Shown here in pieces: positions 38,553 through 46,492 of a stretch of DNA of 64,000 nt. Within the stretch, counting starts at the first letter, position 1, and each line of letters starts with the position of its first letter. The stretch comes from Massilia sp. W12 (GTDB taxonomy: Bacteria; Pseudomonadota; Gammaproteobacteria; Burkholderiales; Burkholderiaceae_D), in contig NZ_CP147776.1 of the NCBI RefSeq assembly GCF_037300705.1, positions 4,464,001-4,528,000 on the forward strand, read 5' to 3'. Position numbers and translations under genes: made by a program. The notes under the pieces were generated by a model. That model did no database searches. It was not told the DNA's origin and saw nothing but the letters and a program-made list of their open reading frames with translations.

Positions 38553-39812
38553 ATGAATTCTGAAGCATCTAGCGATAGTGGCAAGGCAGAATGGCTGATC
38601 TACGATGATGGCGGCGGCGCTGCGCCCGGCGAGCCTGTGGTCGAAGAGATCCCATGGCGCGTCTTGATCGTGGATGATGATGTGGATGTGCATGTGGTGA
38701 CCCGCTTTGCCTTGCGCAATGTCACCTATCTTGGCCGCCGGCTGAAATTATTTCACGCCTACACCGGCGCGGAAGCTTATGATGTGCTGCGCGACACGCC
38801 CGATATCGCCCTGGTTTTGCTGGATGTGGTGATGGAAACCGCTGACGCCGGTTTGCGGCTGGCGCGCCAGATTCGCGGCGAGCTGAATAATCAATTGGTG
38901 CGTGTGGTGCTGCGCACCGGCCACGCCGGACAAGCGCTGGAGCAAAGCGTGATTGTCGATTATGACATCAATGATTACCGCACCAAGACCGAACTGACCA
39001 CGCAAAAGCTGTTTACCACCGTCATTTCCTCGCTGCGCACCTATGACAGCCTGCTGGCCACTGAACGCAGCCAACGTGAACTCAACGCCACCCTGGCCAA
39101 GCACAAAGATTTGCAATTCGCACTCGATCAGCACGCCATGGTGTCTGTCACCGATCTGGATGGCAAAATCACCCATGTGAATGAAAGCTTTTGCCGCGCC
39201 ACCCAGTACAGCCCGGATGAATTGCTGGGGCGCGATCACCGCATCATTAATTCCGGCAGCCATCCGAAAGAGTTTTTCGCCGATCTGTGGCAAAACATTT
39301 CGCAAGGGCGCAGCTGGCATGGCCAGATCCGCAACCGCGCCAAGGATGGCGCGATTTTCTGGAGCGAAACCACCATCGTGCCCTGCCTGGGCGAAGACGG
39401 CAAACCGTATCAATATGTGGCGGTGCGCAACGATATCAGCGAGCGCAAGCTGGTGGAAGAACGCCTGCGCCTGGCCGAAGCGCGCATGCGCGGCATGTTT
39501 GAAGTCAGCCCGATGGCGATTTCCATCTTGCGCCTGAAAGACAAAAAACGCCTGTTCGCCAATCAGATTTTCCTGCAAACCTTTAAGCTGGGCTGGGATC
39601 AGGCCAAGGAGATCGATGGCGCGCAACTGTGTCAAAATCCGGCGGAATATCAAATTTTGTTGCAAAAAGCGGCGGAAAGCGAAAGCGTGGTGAATCATCC
39701 GATGGCGCTGCAAGCTGCTGATCAGCAAAAATTCAACGCCAAGGTGTCTGTGTTTATGACGGAATACGAAGGTGAAAGCGCCTTGCTGGTCTGGTTTTGC
39801 GATTGCAACTGA
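38553..39812 (+). CDS. Receiver-PAS-PAS signalling protein without output domain
   Basis: A 419-residue soluble protein. A receiver domain with an extended acidic pocket (VLIVDDDVDVH, LVLLDVVMETADAG) occupies residues 35-165. Two PAS domains follow (MVSVTDLDGKITHVNESF and GMFEVSPMAISILRLKDK). No kinase, GGDEF or DNA-binding domain is seen at the end. It lies 198 bases behind the hybrid kinase with its own GGAGC ribosome site and may be a phosphorelay partner or a scaffolding sensor. A strong terminator follows. Confidence 0.85.
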   Translation: MNSEASSDSGKAEWLIYDDGGGAAPGEPVVEEIPWRVLIVDDDVDVHVVTRFALRNVTYLGRRLKLFHAYTGAEAYDVLRDTPDIALVLLDVVMETADAGLRLARQIRGELNNQLVRVVLRTGHAGQALEQSVIVDYDINDYRTKTELTTQKLFTTVISSLRTYDSLLATERSQRELNATLAKHKDLQFALDQHAMVSVTDLDGKITHVNESFCRATQYSPDELLGRDHRIINSGSHPKEFFADLWQNISQGRSWHGQIRNRAKDGAIFWSETTIVPCLGEDGKPYQYVAVRNDISERKLVEERLRLAEARMRGMFEVSPMAISILRLKDKKRLFANQIFLQTFKLGWDQAKEIDGAQLCQNPAEYQILLQKAAESESVVNHPMALQAADQQKFNAKVSVFMTEYEGESALLVWFCDCN

Positions 39813-39833
39813 ATCCGGTCTGAGGCACACAAA

Positions 39834-39859
39834 CCCTGCGGCCCGCCGCAGGGTTTTTT
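39834..39859 (+). terminator. Rho-independent terminator
   Basis: CCCTGCGG and CCGCAGGG form an 8-bp stem around CCCG, followed by six T. It ends the binding-protein/kinase/receiver-PAS unit and lies 17 bases before the GNAT start. Confidence 0.9.
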
Positions 39860-39875
39860 GTTTGATGGAGCAAGC

Positions 39876-40499
39876 ATGCAAACAGTTGAATTACCTGAGC
39901 TGGCGCCGGTCTGGCAGCGCCTGCCGCGTCTGCCGCAACAGGAATTACACAGCCAGCGCTTGAGCTTGACCGGCTGGCGCGAGGAAGATCTGGCCCCGTT
40001 CGCCGAGCTGAATGGCGACGCCCATGCGCTGCGCTTTTTCCCGCACACTTTAACGCGGGAAGAAAGCGATCAAATGACTTTTCGGATTCACACCCGCATG
40101 CAGGAATTCGGCTGGGGTTTGTGGGCGCTGCGGGTCGGCCCGGAACGCCGCTTTGCCGGCTTTGTCGGCCTCTTGATACCGCGCCCGGAATTGCCGCTGC
40201 CGCCAGCGCTGGAAATCGGTTGGCGCTTACGGCAGGATTGTTGGGGACAGGGCTACGCCCGCGAAGCGGCCAAGCTGGCGCGCGATTTCGCTTTTCATCA
40301 ACTGGGCGAACAGGATCTGATTTCCATCACCTCGCTGCACAATCAGCCGTCCTGGCGCGTGATGCAGGCGATTGGCATGCAAGACAGCGGCCAGCGTTTT
40401 GACCACCCTGCGTATGAAGAGGGCGATGCGCGCGCGCAGCATTGCGTATACACCCTCAATCGGGCCGCGTGGCTGGCGCAGCGCGAAGCTCAGGCTTGA
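39876..40499 (+). CDS. GNAT-family N-acetyltransferase (RimJ/RimL-like)
   Basis: A 207-residue acetyltransferase. The start MQTVELPELAPV follows GGAGC. The domain begins TERLSLTGW-like (SQRLSLTGWREEDLAPF), and the acetyl-CoA-binding segment is IGWRLRQDCWGQGYAREAAK. The SLHNQPSWRVMQAIGM block is typical of the ribosomal-protein acetyltransferase-like subgroup. The substrate is not known. Its last 10 bases overlap the end of the convergent kinase gene. Confidence 0.9.
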   Translation: MQTVELPELAPVWQRLPRLPQQELHSQRLSLTGWREEDLAPFAELNGDAHALRFFPHTLTREESDQMTFRIHTRMQEFGWGLWALRVGPERRFAGFVGLLIPRPELPLPPALEIGWRLRQDCWGQGYAREAAKLARDFAFHQLGEQDLISITSLHNQPSWRVMQAIGMQDSGQRFDHPAYEEGDARAQHCVYTLNRAAWLAQREAQA

Positions 40500-41995
40500 A
40501 GCGGCGGCAATTGCACCCGGAAGCAACTGCCGCCGCCCTCGCGCGCCAGACAGTGCACGGCGCCGCCATGTCTTTGCGCAATCTGGCGCACCAGGGCCAG
40601 GCCCAAACCAACCCCGCCGGCTGCCTCGCTGGCGCCACGGGCGCGGTAAAACGGCTCGAAAATACGCTCCCGCTCATCTTGCGGCACACCGGGGCCGCGA
40701 TCACAGATATCAATTTCAAAACCCTGCGCAGTCTGGCGGATGGTTGCGCAAATCGGCGCGCTGTCGGCATCGACGCTGACGGCGTGCCCGTAGCGGCGCG
40801 CATTTTCCAGCAAATTGCGCAACATCCGCCGCAGTAAGCGCGCTTCACCGCGATACATGCATTCGCCCGCGCCATTGAGTTCCAAAGCGGCGTCCACCCG
40901 CGCGCACTCTTCCGCCAATAAGCCGGTCAGATCGACCTCTTCCAGCGTCAGCGCTTGCGCGTTGGCGCTGTCGAGCCGGCTGGACAGCAAAATCTCTTCA
41001 ATCAACTGATCCAATTCATGCACATTGCGCGCCAGTTCGGCGCGGCTGGCGGCGTCATGCTGATCCAATTCCAGCGCCATGCGGATACGCGCCAGGGGCG
41101 AGCGCAATTCATGCGAAGCGTTAGCCAACAGATTTTTTTGCGCCGCCACCAATGCCTCGACACGTTCCGCCGCCTGATTGAAGCTGTGCGCCAGGCTGGC
41201 CACCTCATCCTTGCCCTGTGCTTGCACACGGGTGGCAAGCTGGCCCCGGCCCCAATCTTCGACACTTTGCTGCAGCGTTTCCAGGCGCCGGGTAATGCGC
41301 CGCACCACCGGATACGCGCCGATTGCGATCACCAGCGCAGTAATCAGCAGAATAAAGAAAAGACTGCGCGCCGGCGGGCCAAAACGGAACATCCGCCAGC
41401 CGCGTCCCTCGCCGCGCGCATGCGGCGGAGGCAAATGCGCTTCACGCGGGCGCCGCCCTTGCCATTCATGCTGCGGGCCTGGCGGCGGCGCGGCAAAATC
41501 CGGCGGCGGGAAATCTCCACCACGCCCGCGCGGCCCCTGCATAAAACCGGCAGGCCCGCGATGCCGCCCGAACAGCCAGCGCCCATCCGGCAGTTTCAAG
41601 GCAAAACGCGGCGGCAAACCGGGCAGCCAGCCGCTGTAATCCGATGTCCAGTTCCAATTTTCCGGGGCGTCCAGCGTTTCACCGGCGCGCGCTTGCAACT
41701 GGCCCCGGGGTAAATACAGGGCCAGATCCGCATGCGTCAATTCCTGCAAGCGCTGCAGCACGGCGCTTTGCTCGGCTTCGCTTTTATCAGCGGCAGGCAG
41801 GCTGTTGGCGGCGAAGGCGGAAAACGCGGCCAGATTCGGAAACATGCGCAAGCTCTCATTGTGCCGCTGCGCCAGCCAGGCGAACAGCAAGACCGAAAGC
41901 AAGAGGCTGATTAAAACTGCGAGATAAATGCGTAAGTAAAGGCGATGACGCCAGGCGATGCCAGGACGGGGAGCGGCGGCGGCCTGCTCAGGCAT
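40490..41995 (-). CDS. Sensor histidine kinase, CpxA/RstB-like
   Basis: A 501-residue inner-membrane kinase. Helices near residues 20-42 and 215-237 enclose a periplasmic domain with an unusual Gly/Pro/His/Arg-rich stretch (GPRGRGGDFPPPDFAAPPPG). HAMP follows, then HisKA with the phosphorylated His in LLANASHELRSPLARIRMAL, N box NLLENARRYG and G box GGVGLGLALVRQIA. The start ATG at 41995 overlaps the response-regulator stop by 8 bases. Together with the regulator and the CpxP/Spy-like protein it forms an envelope-stress-type unit. Confidence 0.92.
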   Translation of the reverse strand: MPEQAAAAPRPGIAWRHRLYLRIYLAVLISLLLSVLLFAWLAQRHNESLRMFPNLAAFSAFAANSLPAADKSEAEQSAVLQRLQELTHADLALYLPRGQLQARAGETLDAPENWNWTSDYSGWLPGLPPRFALKLPDGRWLFGRHRGPAGFMQGPRGRGGDFPPPDFAAPPPGPQHEWQGRRPREAHLPPPHARGEGRGWRMFRFGPPARSLFFILLITALVIAIGAYPVVRRITRRLETLQQSVEDWGRGQLATRVQAQGKDEVASLAHSFNQAAERVEALVAAQKNLLANASHELRSPLARIRMALELDQHDAASRAELARNVHELDQLIEEILLSSRLDSANAQALTLEEVDLTGLLAEECARVDAALELNGAGECMYRGEARLLRRMLRNLLENARRYGHAVSVDADSAPICATIRQTAQGFEIDICDRGPGVPQDERERIFEPFYRARGASEAAGGVGLGLALVRQIAQRHGGAVHCLAREGGGSCFRVQLPPLQA

Positions 41996-42719
41996 CTTGC
42001 ACCTTGGCGAAAACATAGCCGGCCCCGCGCACCGTAATGATGCGGCGCGGCTGACGCGGATCGTCTTCCAGCGCGGCGCGTAAGCGGCCGATATGCACAT
42101 CGATTGAACGGTCAAACGCCTCCAGCTGCTCGCCCTTGACCGCATCGCATAATGCTTCGCGCGTCAAGACCCGCCCGGCGCGCTCCGCCATGGCGGTCAG
42201 CAAGTCGAATTGATAAGCCGTGATTTGCCGTTCCTGTCCGTCGATGCGCACACAACGCGCGTCCAGATCAATGCTCAATCGGCCAAAGCGCATCAGATTG
42301 CGCGCGCCCTGACTCAGCCCATCCGGCAGGGGTGGCCGGCGCAACACGGCGCGCATGCGCGCCAGCAATTCGCGAGGCTCGAACGGTTTCGGCACATAGT
42401 CATCGGCGCCGAGTTCCAAGCCGATCACGCGATCCAGCGGATCGCCTTTGGCGGTCAGCATCACCAGCGGGAGGGCGGATAAAGGCGGCGGCAAGGCGCG
42501 GATCTGACGGCACAGATCCAAGCCGCTGCCATCGGGCAACATCAAATCCAGCAGCACCAGATCCGGCGCGCTGAGCGCATTTTGCTGTAAGCGCTGCATG
42601 CCGGCCTTGGCGCTGCCGGCATGCTCCAGATTGAAACCATGCTGCCCCAAATAGGTGGCCAACATCGCCGCCAGACGCTGATCGTCTTCAATCATCAAGA
42701 TGGTTTGCTGACGCGTCAT
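41988..42719 (-). CDS. OmpR-family response regulator
   Basis: A 243-residue two-domain regulator. The receiver has ILMIEDDQRLA and the phospho-acceptor Asp in LVLLDLMLPDGSG, with Lys in YVPKPFEPREL. The C-terminal winged helix (ITAYQFDLLTAMAERAGRVL, RSIDVHIGRLRAALEDDP, ITVRGAGYVF) is standard. It overlaps the downstream kinase and lies 23 bases behind the CpxP/Spy-like gene, with which it is probably co-expressed. Confidence 0.94.
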   Translation of the reverse strand: MTRQQTILMIEDDQRLAAMLATYLGQHGFNLEHAGSAKAGMQRLQQNALSAPDLVLLDLMLPDGSGLDLCRQIRALPPPLSALPLVMLTAKGDPLDRVIGLELGADDYVPKPFEPRELLARMRAVLRRPPLPDGLSQGARNLMRFGRLSIDLDARCVRIDGQERQITAYQFDLLTAMAERAGRVLTREALCDAVKGEQLEAFDRSIDVHIGRLRAALEDDPRQPRRIITVRGAGYVFAKVQDA

Positions 42720-42742
42720 AGCGGCGCTCCTTTGATACTGGT

Positions 42743-43303
42743 TTATTTGCCAAACGGCGACTTCATCGCGCCCGGCAGGATTTTATGCTCCATCCGCGCT
42801 TTCAGCACTTCGCCGACTTTGGCGCGCTGCGCTGCGGTCAACACATCCGCCACGTCCGCCAGGGCCTGGTTTTTGCGCTTGCTCAGTAATTCCACCTGGC
42901 GCAGCGTGTCCACCCGGTTTTGCTCCAGCGCATTGCGGTCCACCGTGGCGGCGGTCAGGATCGTGATTTGCGCCTTGCGCAAAGTCTTGATCTGCTCGTG
43001 CATCGGCTTCATATCGGCATGCGCCGCTTTGGCGATAGTTTTGATGCTGGTCTTTTGCGCCGCTGTGATATCCGGCACGATACGGTCAAGCATGCGGTCG
43101 AGATGTTTTTCCAGCGTGGCGGCATCCGGCGCACGGAATTCCATAAAGCCGCCATGCCCCGGGCCATGCCCATGGCCATGGCCCATGCCTTCGCTGGCCC
43201 AGCTCATACCGCTGACAGACAACAGACCCAGGCTGAACGCAGCGATGCCAGCCAACAGCATGCGGCGGGTTTGCGCATGCAAAGAATGATCACGGTGTTT
43301 CAT
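42743..43303 (-). CDS. CpxP/Spy-like periplasmic protein
   Basis: A 186-residue exported protein. An N-terminal signal (TRRMLLAGIAAFSLGLLSVS and on to SWA) is followed by a His/Gly-rich stretch (GMGHGHGHGPGHGG) that could bind metal, then the helical LTXXQ-type region (ITAAQKTSIKTIAKAAHADM, LTAAQRAKVGEVLKARME). CpxP/Spy proteins act as periplasmic chaperones and can restrain their cognate kinase. It is the first gene of the regulator-kinase unit, with AAGGATAGCCTT as ribosome site. Confidence 0.85.
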   Translation of the reverse strand: MKHRDHSLHAQTRRMLLAGIAAFSLGLLSVSGMSWASEGMGHGHGHGPGHGGFMEFRAPDAATLEKHLDRMLDRIVPDITAAQKTSIKTIAKAAHADMKPMHEQIKTLRKAQITILTAATVDRNALEQNRVDTLRQVELLSKRKNQALADVADVLTAAQRAKVGEVLKARMEHKILPGAMKSPFGK

Positions 43304-43514
43304 AAGGCTATCCTTTCATTACACTGATTGAATTGCACCCCGCGTCCCAACGTTTGCCATCTGTCATGACATATTGCGCGATGCATGATGCTACTCTAGC
43401 CATCGCAGTGCAAGAGAATATGTCGCCCGGGTAAAGTTTTGTAAAGACCGCGCGCCAGGATAAGCCGGCAAAATGCTATGCTGACCACAATTGCAGCCTT
43501 GAAAGAACACAACC

Positions 43515-44744
43515 ATGCACCCCAATCAGGATAACAATGCGACGCTGGCCGTCTTAATCGACGCCGATAACGCGAACCCGGCCATTATTTCCGGCCTGTT
43601 GGAAGAGGTGGCCAAGCTTGGCATCGCCAGCGTGAAGCGGATTTACGGGGATTGGACCACCCCCAATCTGGGCAGCTGGAAACAGGTGTTGTTGAAGCAC
43701 TCGATTCAACCGATTCAGCAATTCAGCTACACCAGCGGCAAAAACGCGACCGACAGCGCAATGATTATCGACGCCATGGATTTGCTGTACGCCGGCCATT
43801 TTGATGGTTTTTGCATTGTCTCCAGCGACAGCGATTTCACCCGGCTGGCGGCGCGCATCCGCGAATCCGGGCGGCGGGTGTATGGTTTTGGCGAAAAGAA
43901 AACCCCGCGCCCCTTTGTCGCCGCCTGTGATTTGTTCATTTACACCGAGGTGTTTGTGCAAAAACCGGGTGAGGCGCAAAACGGCGTGATCAAGCGGCGC
44001 AGCGAAAAAGAATTGCGCGCCGACGCCGCATTGTTAAATCTTTTACGCAATTCAGTGGAAGCGGCGGCGGATGAAAGCGGCTGGGCCAAGCTGGGTGTGG
44101 TGGGCGGTTTTATCACCCGCACAGTGAATGATTTCGATGTGCGCAGTTATGGTTATTCCAAATTGAGCAGCTTATTGGGCGCGATCAAATTATTCGACGT
44201 GGAGCGGCGCGAAGATCAAATCTTTGTGCGCAGCGCCAAAACTGCGGATACCGAGATGCGCACCGAGGATGGGGCGGAAAAAGGCGCCGACAAGGCGCAG
44301 GACAAGCCGGCAGGCAATCCCGCCAAGCAGGAAAACAAGGGCAAGAACAAGCAAAAGAAACGGCAAAAAGGCGCCAATCCAAACCCGCCGCCGGCAGCCG
44401 CCACTGCGGCTGCGCCTGCTGCGGCGACGGAACAAGCCCCAGCCGCCAGTCTGCAGACAAGTCCGGCAACGGTGCAAGAGAGCAGCGCGCCAGTCAAGAG
44501 CGAGCCCAAAGCAACGTCTAAGCAGCCAGCCAAAAAGCGCAAGCAATTATTGCAGGCGGTCACAGAAGCGGTGATGGAAGCCGCCGCCAGCGTGGCGGCA
44601 GCGACCCAGGCCCCCGCCAAAGCCGCCGCCAAACGCAGCCGCAGTCAAGCTAAAACTGAGCAGCCGCAGGCGGACAATGCGCAGGAAGGCGCTGCCAGTC
44701 AAGCGAAAAAACCGCGCGCCACACGCAAGAAGAGCGCGGCTTGA
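43515..44744 (+). CDS. NYN-domain protein with LOTUS/OST-HTH and basic low-complexity tail
   Basis: A 409-residue protein. The N-terminal NYN/LabA-type PIN-like nuclease domain has the acidic residues in VLIDADNANP, NATDSAMIIDAMDLLY and IVSSDSDFTRLAARIRESG. Residues 165-235 form an OST-HTH/LOTUS winged helix (LLNLLRNSVEAAADESGWAK, YGYSKLSSLLGAIKLFDVE), usually RNA-binding. The last 170 residues are Ala/Lys/Pro/Gln repeats of low complexity, strongly basic, and may bind RNA non-specifically. RNA processing or turnover is likely. Confidence 0.87.
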   Translation: MHPNQDNNATLAVLIDADNANPAIISGLLEEVAKLGIASVKRIYGDWTTPNLGSWKQVLLKHSIQPIQQFSYTSGKNATDSAMIIDAMDLLYAGHFDGFCIVSSDSDFTRLAARIRESGRRVYGFGEKKTPRPFVAACDLFIYTEVFVQKPGEAQNGVIKRRSEKELRADAALLNLLRNSVEAAADESGWAKLGVVGGFITRTVNDFDVRSYGYSKLSSLLGAIKLFDVERREDQIFVRSAKTADTEMRTEDGAEKGADKAQDKPAGNPAKQENKGKNKQKKRQKGANPNPPPAAATAAAPAAATEQAPAASLQTSPATVQESSAPVKSEPKATSKQPAKKRKQLLQAVTEAVMEAAASVAAATQAPAKAAAKRSRSQAKTEQPQADNAQEGAASQAKKPRATRKKSAA

Positions 44745-44749
44745 ACGCA

Positions 44750-44953
44750 CTAACTTTGAGCGCCGCCGCCGCGCAGCAAGCGCGCCGGCAGCGTCAGTAA
44801 TGCGTGTAAAAACTGGAACAGCGCATCAAAGGTAATGCCGATCAGGCGAAATGGCAGCGTCAGCAACCAGGCCAGCGGATACAGCAACAAAGCCAGCAAG
44901 GCCAACGGCCAGCACAACAAAAACAGCAGAATCCAGAGCAAGAAAGTCAGCAT
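44750..44953 (-). CDS. Small membrane protein
   Basis: A 67-residue microprotein (MLTFLLWILLFLLCWPLALL) with two hydrophobic stretches in the first 45 residues and an amphipathic basic end. GAGG lies 7 bases upstream of the ATG. It follows another microprotein gene by 8 bases on the same strand. The function is unknown. Confidence 0.65.
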   Translation of the reverse strand: MLTFLLWILLFLLCWPLALLALLLYPLAWLLTLPFRLIGITFDALFQFLHALLTLPARLLRGGGAQS

Positions 44954-44961
44954 GGCGCGCC

Positions 44962-45132
44962 TCAAGCATCCGGCAAGGCAGCCGGGTTTTGCATCTGGGC
45001 TTGCATTTGCACAGTCGCCGGCAAGGCATGTTCTGCCGCGCTGAATTGCGGATGTTCCAGCACAATCAGGCCCGCCACGGCAACTGCGGCGCAACTCAAA
45101 AACCAGGCTTCCATATGGGCAATCGCTTTCAT
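44962..45132 (-). CDS. Small single-span hypothetical protein
   Basis: A 56-residue microprotein (MKAIAHMEAWFLSCAAVAVA) with one hydrophobic helix and a Gln/Ala-rich end. The ATG at 45132 follows a strong AAAGGAG at good spacing, which is the main reason for calling it. It forms a two-gene unit with the small membrane protein. The function is unknown. Confidence 0.65.
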   Translation of the reverse strand: MKAIAHMEAWFLSCAAVAVAGLIVLEHPQFSAAEHALPATVQMQAQMQNPAALPDA

Positions 45133-45255
45133 GACAAGCTCCTTTCGCGGTGATCTGTAAGCGTTTTGGATGCTTGTACTGTAGTCTTGCGCCAATCGGG
45201 ACGCCCCGGCTTTGCGATGAAATGCAAAAAAGCGGGAATGAATTGCCGTCAGGCA

Positions 45256-45300
45256 AACAAAAACCCGCCAAACCCGGCGTCAGACCAGGTTTGGCGGGTT
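45256..45300 (-). terminator. Rho-independent terminator of the winged-helix-like gene
   Basis: AACCCGCCAAACC (45262-45274) and GGTTTGGCGGGTT (45288-45300) form a perfect 13-bp stem. Read on the minus strand it runs into TTTTTGTTTG, so it terminates the gene ending at 45323. Confidence 0.85.
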
Positions 45301-45322
45301 GCTTCTTGTGCAGCCGGGCGTT

Positions 45323-45856
45323 TTACGCGGCTTGTGCTTCGTGCGTGGCGCCAGCGGCGCCAAACAGCGCAGCCACCAGCGGGTCACGCCGCACCGGGTC
45401 GCAATTCGGGCGGATCGCGTGGTGGGTTTCGTCGGCCAGCATATAAATCCGCTGTCCATTCGCGCCGATGGTCAGGCTGAGCATGGAGCCGCCTTGCGAA
45501 GCCGAGACCTGCGGCTTTTCGCTGCGCCCGCTGCCACGCTTTTTCGGCTGCTGAATCATTTCCTGAAATTTGCGGATGCGCTCATCATCCGCCGCCAGAC
45601 GCCACGCCGGTTTGCCTGGCGAATTCATGCTGGCGCCTTTGTAGTGATCCAGCACAATCATGTGCTCGTCGCGCAACTGCTGCAGATATTTCTCTGCGCA
45701 AGCGGTCTTGCAATTCAATAATGCGCCAACATCCTGACTGGTCATGCTGCCCTCGGTGAAACGGGCCAGGAGTTTGAGCATTTGTTGTGAGCGGCGTTCG
45801 CGGGTATTGGTGGTCGGAACAACTACGTGGTTGGAGGCTTCGACAGACTTTAACAT
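45323..45856 (-). CDS. Hypothetical protein with probable winged helix
   Basis: A 177-residue protein. Residues 20-75 look like a winged-helix DNA-binding domain (QQMLKLLARFTEGSMTSQDV, CKTACAEKYLQQLRDEHMIV). The middle is basic and low in complexity, and the end contains a short beta segment. The start at 45856 lacks a strong ribosome site. A regulatory role is inferred only from the predicted fold. Confidence 0.65.
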   Translation of the reverse strand: MLKSVEASNHVVVPTTNTRERRSQQMLKLLARFTEGSMTSQDVGALLNCKTACAEKYLQQLRDEHMIVLDHYKGASMNSPGKPAWRLAADDERIRKFQEMIQQPKKRGSGRSEKPQVSASQGGSMLSLTIGANGQRIYMLADETHHAIRPNCDPVRRDPLVAALFGAAGATHEAQAA

Positions 45857-46492
45857 GATTTTAAAACGTTATAGTTAAACATGCCCCGCGCTCTTGCCGT
45901 GACTCCTGGCGCCTGTTCCCGTCAGGCAAACCGTGCCTCGAATCACATCAACAGCTTTGGGTACCAGCCGAGATCGTCTGCGGCGCAAGTCTGTGTGTAG
46001 GGGGCCTCACTGTGATTCGCAGTACTGCCATGCAGCAAACTTGCCGAACAGAAAAACTTGGCAAAATCTTGTTACAAACAAGTGGGGCAGTATATAGCCG
46101 GCAAAATAGCATTGCAATGTCTTTGTATATGTCCTGTCATTATTTTCAGACAGTCCAGCTTTCAAAACTGCCCAAATAATGAAAAAAAGCATACTTCTTT
46201 CATATAAATATATTAATTTACATGTCAATATACATGTAAATTGATTTCCTTATGGAAATAATTTGCCGTTTTTAAATCTTCCAGTTTCATTATTCACAGC
46301 AATTCTTTGTTTTGTTATGAATCAGACCCTGTTAAGTTTCACAGTATTCAAAAGCTTGCAAAGTCTTTCAATTTGTAATGGGACAGACGTGCGGCAGCTG
46401 CCGGAAATGGTGCTGCGGCGCACGGATATGAGGGAAATATGTTGCAACGCGATTTGCTGCGGCGCTGGCTTGGCGCGCCGCAGCTGTGGACC
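45857..46492. other. Long AT-rich intergenic region
   Basis: About 640 bases. From about 46090 to 46380 the sequence is far more AT-rich than the rest of the window. Short open frames are present but none has gene-like codon use with a ribosome site. It may hold promoters for the divergently placed winged-helix-like gene or foreign DNA; I see no tRNA or inverted repeat pair of an IS. Confidence 0.45.
46457..46483 (-). terminator. Hairpin downstream of the HAD phosphatase gene
   Basis: CTGCGGCG and CGCCGCAG form an 8-bp stem with an 11-base loop, 10 bases after the stop of the minus-strand gene. There is no T run. Confidence 0.45.

Noticed and set aside
38748-39881. A 377-residue minus-strand frame opposite the receiver-PAS-PAS gene.
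   Set aside because: It is the antisense shadow of a gene with clear PAS and receiver motifs.
44750-45271. A 173-residue frame ending with the small membrane protein.
   Set aside because: The first 106 residues read through the neighbouring microprotein gene in another frame; the internal ATG at 44953 has its own ribosome site.
46007-46228. A 73-residue frame in the AT-rich gap.
   Set aside because: Composition only; no ribosome site or plausible domain.
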